Below the pieces are notes generated by a model, which was not told where the DNA came from, did no database searches, and saw only the letters and a list, made by a program, of their open reading frames with translations. A program made the position numbers and the translations under genes. Below, one piece after another: positions 1-5,682 of a stretch of DNA of 14,782 nucleotides. The stretch comes from Thermococcus sp. (lineage in GTDB: Archaea; Methanobacteriota_B; Thermococci; Thermococcales; Thermococcaceae): positions 1-14,782 of the forward strand of contig JAGHBN010000042.1 of the NCBI GenBank assembly GCA_021160985.1. Direction: 5' to 3'. Within the stretch, counting starts at the first letter, position 1, and the number at the start of each line of letters is the position of its first letter.

Positions 1-1195
1 ACGGTACGAGATACGCGGTGATCAGTGCTATAATCCCCAGGGCAATTGTGGTGATTCTCGAAAGCATGAGGCTTCTCTTCGGGTCAAAGCCCTCCTTGTA
101 AACGAAGGGCTTGAGCAGGTTCTCGGATAGTTCGGTGGCGGAGAGTATGAGCAGTGAATCTGCAGTCGAGAGCATGGCGGCTATTGCACCGGTTATGAAT
201 ACCGCCGCGAGGAATGGCGGGAAGAGCTTCAGCATGACCTCCGGCATAACCGCCTCCTGGTCCTGGAGACCTGTCGGGCCGAAGATGGCTATACCAATCC
301 ATCCTATGAGAAGGGCGCCGATGTAGGCAAGTATAGTCCAGGTGACGCCGACGTTCCTGGCGAGTTTGGCGTTCTCCTCGTCCTTGATGGCCATGAACCT
401 GATGCTGAGCTGGGGCATTCCGCCGAGGTATCCAAAGAACCAGGAAAACTCAGCTATGACGAAGATGAGCGCCGCACTGCCCACCATGCCGCCCAGGATT
501 GTGGAGTACTCCGGCCCCGCCATCTCAAGGGCGCTGGAAACTGAGTGGGCGAAAACATCCGGGTTGTTGGCGATGTAGATGAGGCCGACTATTGGTGCTA
601 TTGTGAGTGTGAGTATCATGACGATAGCCTGGACTGTGTCGGTGTATGCGACGCTCTTGAGACCGCCAAGGACGGTGTAGGGCAGGATTATCACCGCGGT
701 TATCAGCATTCCTACCTTGGGGTCAATGCCGAAGAGTGCATTCAGGGTCTTTCCGCCGCCAAGGAACTGGGCGCCGACGTAGAAGAAAAAGAAGAACACC
801 ACGGTTATGCTGCCGAAGATTCTTATCCATTTTCCTGCGTCGGAATGACGCTTGGCTATGTAGTCGATGAAAGTCGTTGCATCGTACTTCTCGGCCTCTC
901 TCCTCAGCCTTCCAGCAAAGACCACCCAGGCCACGATAATGCCCGCCACACAGCCGACAGCAACCCATATCGCTGAGAGACCCGCGGCATAAGCGAAACC
1001 TGGGAGGCCCAGAAGCGCCCACGCCGACTCACCGGTGGCACGCTCGGAGAGGGCAGCCACCCAGCCCGGAAGCTGTCTGCCCGCGATGGCAAAGTCCTTG
1101 CCGCTCTTCGCCTTCCTTCCCTGATAAACTCCAAGCCCTATCAAAAACAAAAGATACAGCACCAGAACAGTTAGTATTTGAGTCTGGCTCTCCAT
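1..1195 (-). CDS. Sodium:solute symporter (SSS family, PutP-like), C-terminus missing
   Basis: A secondary transporter of the SSS family that imports a solute, perhaps proline or another small organic acid or amine, with Na+. It sits in the cell membrane with many hydrophobic segments. I read 398 open codons from ATG at 1195; family members are about 500 residues, so roughly 100 residues lie outside the window. Near residues 53-66 is the family signature ending in GLPG. Near 343-347 is STADS, matching the Ser-Thr pair of the Na2 sodium site in PutP. The position of PutP Asp55, a sodium-site residue, reads Gly55 followed by Glu56, a variant that also occurs in other members annotated as Na+/proline symporters. 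A GGTGA ribosome site lies about 7 nt before ATG, and a TATA box lies about 35 bp upstream. The family call is firm; the substrate is unknown. Confidence 0.9.
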   Translation of the reverse strand, partial: MESQTQILTVLVLYLLFLIGLGVYQGRKAKSGKDFAIAGRQLPGWVAALSERATGESAWALLGLPGFAYAAGLSAIWVAVGCVAGIIVAWVVFAGRLRREAEKYDATTFIDYIAKRHSDAGKWIRIFGSITVVFFFFFYVGAQFLGGGKTLNALFGIDPKVGMLITAVIILPYTVLGGLKSVAYTDTVQAIVMILTLTIAPIVGLIYIANNPDVFAHSVSSALEMAGPEYSTILGGMVGSAALIFVIAEFSWFFGYLGGMPQLSIRFMAIKDEENAKLARNVGVTWTILAYIGALLIGWIGIAIFGPTGLQDQEAVMPEVMLKLFPPFLAAVFITGAIAAMLSTADSLLILSATELSENLLKPFVYKEGFDPKRSLMLSRITTIALGIIALITAYLVP

Positions 1196-1228
1196 TATTG
1201 AATCACCATACATATTCAACATTGTTCA

Positions 1229-1238
1229 TATTTATAAA
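1229..1238 (-). promoter_or_regulatory. TATA box of the symporter gene
   Basis: On the minus strand this reads TTTATAAATA, a good archaeal TATA box. Transcription would start near 1208-1212, giving a leader of about 15 nt that contains the GGTGA ribosome site before ATG 1195. The call rests on sequence and spacing only. Confidence 0.6.
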
Positions 1239-1276
1239 TCTTGCCATTTTTTGTACGAGGATGCACCCTTGTGTCC

Positions 1277-1296
1277 TAACAAAGTGCGTTTTGTTA
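1277..1296. promoter_or_regulatory. Inverted repeat between divergent genes, possible operator
   Basis: TAACAAA (1277-1283) and TTTGTTA (1290-1296) form a perfect 7-bp inverted repeat with a 6-bp spacer. It lies 40-65 bp upstream of the symporter TATA box and about 110 bp upstream of the hydrolase TATA box. The size fits a dimeric helix-turn-helix protein, with activation or repression of the symporter as the most natural role. The remainder of 1196-1440 shows only a short direct repeat (GGATTAT twice, about 1307-1327) and no open reading frame that I would support. Confidence 0.35.
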
Positions 1297-1406
1297 CATT
1301 GTATCTGGATTATTCCCCGGATTATCATCCTCCTCACCATTGTAACTTGAAGTGCCAGTGGGAAACCGTGCCGTTTGGTAATGATTGTTCCAACCACAAC
1401 CCGAAA

Positions 1407-1416
1407 GGTTTAAGTT
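1407..1416 (+). promoter_or_regulatory. Promoter of the UPF0173 hydrolase gene
   Basis: CGAAAGGTTTAAGTTA around 1402-1417 resembles a BRE plus TATA element. A start of transcription near 1433-1437 would put the GGAGGTG ribosome site (1437-1443) at the very beginning of a short leader before GTG 1453. Confidence 0.5.
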
Positions 1417-1452
1417 AGCCCAGGTTATTTTATTTCGGAGGTGGTGGCAGTG

Positions 1453-2124
1453 GTGAAGGTGAAGTTTCTCGGACACGCGGCTTTTCTGATTGAGGGTAGC
1501 AAGAAAATCCTCATAGACCCGTTCCTGACGGGGAACCCAAAGGCTGCCGCCAAGCCGGAAGAGCTTGAAGCAGACCTCATACTCGTAACCCACGCCCACG
1601 GCGACCACATCGGTGATGCCGCGGCAATAGCCAGGAGGACCGGCGCGAAGATAGTTGCCATGTACGACATAGCCAACTACCTCGTGGAGAACGAGAAAGG
1701 CATAACCACCATAGGCATGAACTACGGCCCAACTGAGGTCGATGGGGTCAAGATAGTCCAGGTTCCAGCATGGCACTCCAGCAGCGACGGCAAGTACAGC
1801 ATCGGAAACGCCTGCGGCTACATCATCGAGCTTGACGGCGTCAAGATATACCACGCAGGCGACACGTTCGTGTTTAAGGACATGGAGCTCTTTGCCGAAC
1901 TCTACGGGCCAATAGACGTAGCCCTGCTCCCGATAGGCGGCCACTTCACGATGGGTGTTAAGGAGGCCGCAAAGGCCGTCGAACTCCTCAAACCGAGGAA
2001 GGTCGTCCCGATGCACTACAACACCTGGCCGCCGATAGCGGCCGACCCGGAGGAGTTCAAGAGGCTCGTCGGGGACAAGGCAGAGGTCATAATACTTGAA
2101 CCCGGGGAGGAGCTCGCCCTTTGA
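1453..2124 (+). CDS. UPF0173 metal-dependent hydrolase (metallo-beta-lactamase fold)
   Basis: A 223-residue soluble protein of the UPF0173 family (L-ascorbate-6-phosphate lactonase-like branch of the metallo-beta-lactamase superfamily). The metal motif HAHGDH is at residues 48-53. Further ligand motifs are HAGDT near 138 and PMHYNTWPP near 190. The length is normal for the family. Five in-frame GTG codons crowd the start (1441, 1444, 1450, 1453, 1459). I choose 1453 because it gives MVKVKFLGHAAF, the usual family N-terminus, and sits 9 nt after GGAGGTG at 1437-1443; starting at 1441 would put the ribosome site inside the gene. The true substrate is not known for archaeal members. It is followed after 45 bp by the regulator gene, which seems to have its own TATA box. 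Confidence 0.9.
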   Translation: MKVKFLGHAAFLIEGSKKILIDPFLTGNPKAAAKPEELEADLILVTHAHGDHIGDAAAIARRTGAKIVAMYDIANYLVENEKGITTIGMNYGPTEVDGVKIVQVPAWHSSSDGKYSIGNACGYIIELDGVKIYHAGDTFVFKDMELFAELYGPIDVALLPIGGHFTMGVKEAAKAVELLKPRKVVPMHYNTWPPIAADPEEFKRLVGDKAEVIILEPGEELAL

Positions 2125-2129
2125 AAAAC

Positions 2130-2138
2130 CTTTTAAGG
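2130..2138 (+). promoter_or_regulatory. Promoter of the membrane-anchored regulator gene
   Basis: CTTTTAAGG directly after the hydrolase stop codon resembles a TATA box. Transcription would start near 2157-2160, just before the AGGTGAT ribosome site at 2160-2166 and ATG 2170. Read-through from the hydrolase gene is also possible. Confidence 0.45.
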
Positions 2139-2169
2139 GCCTTCTCCCACCTTCTTTTCAGGTGATAGA

Positions 2170-3174
2170 ATGGACAAAAGGGCCTTTGCTCTACCGTTGA
2201 TTCTGCTGATCGCGTCATCTCTCGTCCTTCCCCTCGCATCCGCCCAGAACGAAACTTCTCCCTATGACCTGATACTCGTCAGAAACGACAACATGATAGA
2301 CTACATAGTGGCCCTCCCCTATTCCCACATGTTTGGAATTCCAATACTGCCCGTGAACCCGCAGGAACTTGACCCCGGAACCATAGCCCAGCTCGAATCA
2401 TACGCCAAACTCGGCTGGACTAAGATACTCATAATAGGCAACTCGCAGGCGATAAGCGACAATGTTCAGGATCAGCTCCTCGAACTCGGCTTCAGCGTCG
2501 AGAGGATAGGCGGAAAGGACAGAACCGAGACCTCTGTAAAGCTCGCGGAGAGGTTCTTCCCCAACGGTGATCAGGTTCTCGTCGTCGCGAGCTCAAGCGA
2601 TTACGGTTCGGCTTTAGCCGCCGCACGGTGGGCCATGGTGGAGCACCACCCGCTCGTACTGAACCAGAACACCACGCTATCAAACTCGACGAAGGAGGCC
2701 CTCGAGAGGCTTCAGCCAGAGCTCGTTGTAATCATCGGGGCCGGCCTTCCGGACGACCTTGAGTCCCAGATAACGGCCCTGGGCTACCAGACATACTGGA
2801 TAAAGAAAGACCTTACAATAACACCTCCGACCACCCCAGTCCAGAAGGAAACGAACTGGACCATGGTAATCCTCGCAGTTATAATCTCCGTGGCGACAGT
2901 GGTGCCAGTGACCGTGTATTATGCCAAGAAAAAGTGGTCCGCCAACAAGGTTCCAATAGAGGTCCTGACGGAAAAGGAGAGGATAGTCGTCAAAGCAATC
3001 CTCGAGAAGGGCGGAACGGTTAAGCAGGAGGAACTCCCAGAGCTGACTGGATATTCAAGGCCGACGATAAGCAGGATAATCCAAGAGCTCGAAAAGAAGC
3101 AGCTGGTGACCAGGGAAAAGGTTGGAAAGACGTTCATAGTGAAACTCGCAAAGGAGATAATTTTAAGGGAATAA
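2170..3174 (+). CDS. Membrane-anchored transcription regulator: CW_binding_2-like outer domain, one TM helix, winged-helix inner domain
   Basis: 334 residues in four parts. Residues 1-25 are a signal peptide ending ASA. Residues about 30-215 are an outside domain of the cell-wall-binding repeat 2 type, with KILIIGN (85-91) and the signature RIGGKDRTET (112-121). Residues about 231-250 are a transmembrane helix followed by KKKW. Residues about 257-334 are a cytoplasmic winged helix in which TGYSRPTISRIIQELEKKQL is the recognition part. Several N-x-S/T sequons occur only outside the membrane, consistent with N-glycosylation. This is the architecture of a one-component sensor that could read the envelope or an extracellular ligand and bind DNA from the membrane. 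Ligand and target genes are unknown. The start is supported by AGGTGAT 4 nt upstream. Confidence 0.8.
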   Translation: MDKRAFALPLILLIASSLVLPLASAQNETSPYDLILVRNDNMIDYIVALPYSHMFGIPILPVNPQELDPGTIAQLESYAKLGWTKILIIGNSQAISDNVQDQLLELGFSVERIGGKDRTETSVKLAERFFPNGDQVLVVASSSDYGSALAAARWAMVEHHPLVLNQNTTLSNSTKEALERLQPELVVIIGAGLPDDLESQITALGYQTYWIKKDLTITPPTTPVQKETNWTMVILAVIISVATVVPVTVYYAKKKWSANKVPIEVLTEKERIVVKAILEKGGTVKQEELPELTGYSRPTISRIIQELEKKQLVTREKVGKTFIVKLAKEIILRE

Positions 3175-3180
3175 AAAAGC
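3175..3180 (-). terminator. T-tract terminator after the sRNA
   Basis: Six T residues on the minus strand (GAGCTTTTTT) follow the 3' stem of the sRNA. Archaeal RNA polymerase stops at such tracts without needing a hairpin. The tract abuts the stop codon of the converging regulator gene. Confidence 0.5.
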
Positions 3181-3185
3181 TCAAA

Positions 3186-3244
3186 CCGGTCAGCAAGCCC
3201 TAACCGCTCATCACTTTTTCAGTCAGGGCTTCTCTTCATTCCGG
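3186..3244 (-). ncRNA. Probable C/D box sRNA (2'-O-methylation guide)
   Basis: Read on the minus strand from 3244 to 3186. A terminal stem CCGG (3244-3241) pairs with CCGG (3189-3186). Next come a 3-nt AAU bulge and box C as ATGAAGA (3239-3233), one base from RUGAUGA; the changed base would still pair with the U of box D. Then a 10-nt guide, box D' CTGA (3222-3219), a 4-nt A spacer, a perfect box C' GTGATGA (3214-3208), a 14-nt guide and box D CTGA (3193-3190). The total of 59 nt and the D'-C' spacing fit Thermococcales sRNAs. It begins 8 nt after the zinc-finger stop codon, so it is probably cut from that mRNA, and T6 follows at 3180-3175. The two guides share the complementary 7-mers AAGCCCT and AGGGCTT. 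The rRNA or tRNA targets could not be assigned. Confidence 0.7.
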
Positions 3245-3252
3245 AAGAAAAA

Positions 3253-3393
3253 TCAGCGGAAAAGGTGGCCGTGAGACCTGTTCACGTGCCTTGTGTAGTC
3301 CTTTGAGTTCTTGAAGAGCATCCCACAGCGCGGGCAGCGGTAGTAGCGGGTTCCGTCGCGGTCATAAAACACAACCGCCTTCAGCTCCGCCAC
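3253..3393 (-). CDS. Small C2H2 zinc-finger protein (46 aa)
   Basis: A 46-residue basic protein with one classical zinc finger, Cys-x2-Cys-x12-His-x4-His (CPRC ... HVNRSH), followed by GHLFR and stop. Single-finger C2H2 proteins of this size occur in archaea and are thought to bind nucleic acid or protein partners; no function is established here. I chose GTG 3393 (MAELKAVVFYDRDG) because GGAGGTG (3406-3400) lies 6 nt upstream; GTG codons at 3399 and 3402 are too close to that site. A TATA element at about 3425-3433 gives a leader of some 15 nt. The likely C/D sRNA follows 8 nt after the stop codon and may share the transcript. Confidence 0.85.
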   Translation of the reverse strand: MAELKAVVFYDRDGTRYYRCPRCGMLFKNSKDYTRHVNRSHGHLFR

Positions 3394-3423
3394 TGCCACC
3401 ACCTCCGGCGTTAGGTGAGAAAA

Positions 3424-3440
3424 CCACTTTTAAAATTTTA
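3424..3440 (-). promoter_or_regulatory. Promoter of the zinc-finger/sRNA transcript
   Basis: The minus strand reads TAAAATTTTAAAAGTGG, an AT-rich TATA element about 15-20 bp before the expected transcription start near 3408. It would drive the zinc-finger gene and, by read-through, the C/D sRNA. Confidence 0.5.
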
Positions 3441-3465
3441 CGGGGAAGGGGACAATAAACAGAGG

Positions 3466-4278
3466 TCAGACCCATATCCTGTTCCCTTTGACCTTAAGGT
3501 ACCCGAGCGTCTGAAGCTCCTTGAGGAAGTCCTCTATCGCATCTTCGTCAAAGTATATGTTCACCCTCTCGCGCTCGCCCTCGACGATTATCGGCTCCCT
3601 CTGCATTATTGCCTCTATCAGCTCGTTCTTGCGCCTGTACTTCTCGGCCAGCTCCATTATCATATCCGCCAGAACCGAGCGGGCTATGCCGTCGAACATC
3701 GCCTCCACCAGACTCTCTTCCGTGGCGTACTCTTCCGCTATCTCGAGCGCCGCCTCGACCAGTTCCCGGTCAACTTCCATAACCTCGACGAAATACTTCT
3801 TTTCGAGGGTGTACTCGGTCACCATGCCCGTTTTGAAGCGCTCCTCGATGACCTCCAGATACTCCTCAACGTCCTCTATGGGGAAGCGCAGCTCCACCTC
3901 GAGAGCATCAAGGGGGATAGCCTCATTCAGAACGAGTGCCCCCTCCTCCTCAGTAACGGCCCCGGCCCCCATAAGGGCCGTGACCACTATCAGCTTTCCG
4001 AGGTCTGACTCGTCAAAGAGCCTTTCAAGGCTTTTTTTGTCCCCCACTTTCCAGTCCCGCATTATCTCCTCATATGCCAGTCTAAGCTCTTCCAGGGCAG
4101 CCTCAACGGGTTTTATTCCCTCTGCTTTCTCAAGAAGCTCCGAATAAGTCCCCTCAATGACGACGTAGTGTGATATCTGGGGCGAAACATCTTCCAGCGT
4201 CCTGTTCATTATTCCCGCCCTGCTCAACTCCCTGGAGAGGGCGTTCATATCTTCCCTAGTAAGAACTTCCAGCCGCAA
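3466..4278 (-). CDS. Conserved-looking hypothetical acidic protein
   Basis: 270 residues, soluble, highly charged and mostly helical, with many Glu-rich stretches. I do not recognise the family. The last 50 residues (a helix FDEDAIEDFLKELQTLGYL, then the strand KVKGNRIWV) look like the end of a winged helix, so a nucleic-acid or protein-binding role is possible; this is a weak inference. The start codon is TTG 4278, 5 nt after GGTGA (4287-4283), giving MRLEVLTRED; the first ATG is 10 codons further in and has no ribosome site. The gene has its own TATA box (4311-4316) between it and the upstream operon, which suggests separate control. Confidence 0.75.
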   Translation of the reverse strand: MRLEVLTREDMNALSRELSRAGIMNRTLEDVSPQISHYVVIEGTYSELLEKAEGIKPVEAALEELRLAYEEIMRDWKVGDKKSLERLFDESDLGKLIVVTALMGAGAVTEEEGALVLNEAIPLDALEVELRFPIEDVEEYLEVIEERFKTGMVTEYTLEKKYFVEVMEVDRELVEAALEIAEEYATEESLVEAMFDGIARSVLADMIMELAEKYRRKNELIEAIMQREPIIVEGERERVNIYFDEDAIEDFLKELQTLGYLKVKGNRIWV

Positions 4279-4288
4279 TTACCTCACC

Positions 4289-4295
4289 AAAAAAA
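4289..4295 (-). terminator. T7 tract between the prenyl operon and the 3466-4278 gene
   Basis: Seven consecutive T residues on the minus strand, preceded by a T5 tract near 4303-4307, lie just after the five-gene operon. They could end that transcript. They lie upstream of, or at, the new start of transcription for the next gene (near 4288). Confidence 0.4.
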
Positions 4296-4308
4296 GAACG
4301 GCAAAAAT

Positions 4309-4320
4309 GGTTATAACCTT
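4309..4320 (-). promoter_or_regulatory. Promoter of the 3466-4278 gene
   Basis: The minus strand reads AAGGTTATAACC with TTATAA at 4316-4311. The distance to a start near 4288 and then to GGTGAGG and TTG 4278 is standard for archaea, giving a leader of about 10 nt. The element overlaps the stop codon of the upstream gene. Confidence 0.55.
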
Positions 4321-4970
4321 TAGCCCCCGCTTTCACCCACAAGCTCGGAGAGGAGGGCCTTCAGGGGCTTGTTGTTCAGCCTTTCCACCGTCTCTTTAAC
4401 CTCCTCCAGGAGCTCCGGGGAGCGGTTTGAGTAGAGGTAGAGTGCGTATGCCATGAGCTTCGGATCCCCTTCGTTCAACCTCCCCACGGCCTCCGCCAGG
4501 ATGGGGTCGCTCAGAAGCTCATCGGCAAGGCGCTTCAGGATGTTCTCATCCCCCTCCTCAACGGCCTTTCTGAGCGGAAAATAAAAGCGGGACAAGAGGA
4601 GCCTGGCGAGCCTCTCCCTCTCCACCAGCTCGTCCATTGGTGTCTTTGGTTCTCTCTGCCTGCTCCAGATCACGTATATGAGCGGGAAAACTATGAGCGT
4701 CAGGGAAATGAAGAAGTAGGGGAGTAGCGGGACATTGATGCCAGCAGGAAGGCGGTTGCGGATGCTCATTAGGGCAAGGAACCCCACGAGCATCCAGACG
4801 CCCATGAGCATTAGATAGTAAACCGAGTAGTCCTTTTTTCGGAACACCTGGTACTTGGACGGTGCGCCTATTCCCTCAAGGTAGCCGAGTCTGTTCTCCA
4901 CGATTTCTATTTCTGCCTCGAGGCGCTTTATGCGCCTGTCAATCTCCCCGAGAACTTTTTCTTTCCCCAT
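4320..4970 (-). CDS. Hypothetical membrane protein with N-terminal coiled coil and helical C-domain
   Basis: 216 residues from ATG 4970. Residues 3-31 are a heptad-rich coiled coil. Two transmembrane helices follow at about 51-70 and 83-103, separated by a short proline-containing loop. The final 110 residues are a charged, all-helical cytoplasmic domain. I do not recognise the family. Three ATG codons stand in a row (4976, 4973, 4970); GGTGG at 4981-4977 is 6 nt from the third, so I chose that one. The start overlaps the end of the creatininase-family gene by 32 nt, so the gene is translationally tied to the five-gene operon and is its last member. A structural or scaffold role at the membrane for the operon's enzymes is a guess. 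Confidence 0.7.
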   Translation of the reverse strand: MGKEKVLGEIDRRIKRLEAEIEIVENRLGYLEGIGAPSKYQVFRKKDYSVYYLMLMGVWMLVGFLALMSIRNRLPAGINVPLLPYFFISLTLIVFPLIYVIWSRQREPKTPMDELVERERLARLLLSRFYFPLRKAVEEGDENILKRLADELLSDPILAEAVGRLNEGDPKLMAYALYLYSNRSPELLEEVKETVERLNNKPLKALLSELVGESGG

Positions 4971-5682
4971 CATCATCCACCAGCAGGCGGGTTATCCTCT
5001 CGCTCACCACACTGAGTATGGCCTCCCCCTTCTCGGCGGTCGCGGTGGACGGGTCGTCATTGACCCCGTCCGGGAACAGCTCCAGCCCTATGTCCTTCCT
5101 TATGCGCCTAACCTTTGACCGGGCCTTCTTTCCCCTGGCCCTCTCCATCTTCACGAGCTCCGGCCTTATCGCCAAGATAACTGAGGTCTCGTCCTGGCCT
5201 GCATGCCCCTGGCTGGAGCATATGCTCAGGATGTCCTCCCTAAAGTCTATCCACCAGTTGATGAGCCATACCTCAACGTCCGGAAAGTCCTCAACGACTT
5301 CCTCCGCCGCCAGAACCAAGGGGGAATGGTTGCCCCCGTGCCCGTTTAGAAGGACTATCCTCCTGAACCCCTCTGCCGCGAACTCGCGCATTATCTCCCG
5401 CATGTAGCCCTTGAAGGCACCGGCATCCACGTTTATCGTGCCGGGATAAACGTTGAGGGCAAATGTGTGTCCGTACCAGACCGGAGGGGTTATCAGGACA
5501 TCGCAGCCGAGCTCTCTAACCCTCTCCTCCACGCGCCTTGCTATCTCTACCGGGGCGAATGTGTCAGTTCCGAGCGGAAGGTGCCGCCCGTGGGCTTCAA
5601 CGCTTCCCACGGGGATGACAACTGTATCGACGTGCCCTTTAATTTTTTCAAAATCCGGCCAGGTGAGTTCTTCCATCCGCAT
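4939..5682 (-). CDS. Creatininase-family amidohydrolase
   Basis: 247 residues of the creatinine amidohydrolase family (Pfam PF02633), metal-dependent hydrolases of cyclic amides and formamides. Visible metal and active-site motifs are GSVEAHGRHLPLGTDT (26-41, with Glu29, His31 and Asp40), NGHGGN (113-118) and HAGQDETS (160-167, with His160 and Glu165). All expected ligands are present, so it is probably active. Archaeal relatives include ArfB, the formamide hydrolase of riboflavin/F420 synthesis (MJ0116 in Methanocaldococcus), but nothing here separates that from other substrates. ATG 5682 overlaps the glycosyltransferase stop codon by one base. Its place in a prenyl/glycosyl operon hints at removal of an amide or formyl group from an intermediate, which is inference. 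Confidence 0.85.
   Translation of the reverse strand: MRMEELTWPDFEKIKGHVDTVVIPVGSVEAHGRHLPLGTDTFAPVEIARRVEERVRELGCDVLITPPVWYGHTFALNVYPGTINVDAGAFKGYMREIMREFAAEGFRRIVLLNGHGGNHSPLVLAAEEVVEDFPDVEVWLINWWIDFREDILSICSSQGHAGQDETSVILAIRPELVKMERARGKKARSKVRRIRKDIGLELFPDGVNDDPSTATAEKGEAILSVVSERITRLLVDDDGERKSSRGD

Noticed and set aside
545..976. A 143-codon plus-strand frame opposite the symporter
   Set aside because: The minus strand here codes for a continuous SSS transporter, and the plus-strand translation is low-complexity with no recognisable domain.
1294..2016. A 240-codon minus-strand reading frame opposite the UPF0173 gene
   Set aside because: It is antisense to a clear metallo-hydrolase gene, has no family-like motifs and no ribosome site; it reflects the codon bias of the real gene.
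3195..3231. AAGCCCT/AGGGCTT hairpin as a terminator of the regulator gene at 2170-3174
   Set aside because: The 23-nt loop and lack of a following T tract on the plus strand make it poor as a terminator. The minus-strand reading as two guides of a C/D sRNA explains the same bases and the surrounding boxes better.
3415..4147. Plus-strand frames of about 200 codons opposite the 3466-4278 gene
   Set aside because: One is extremely Ser-rich, as expected for the complement of a Glu/Leu-rich gene. The minus-strand gene has a promoter, a ribosome site and a natural composition.
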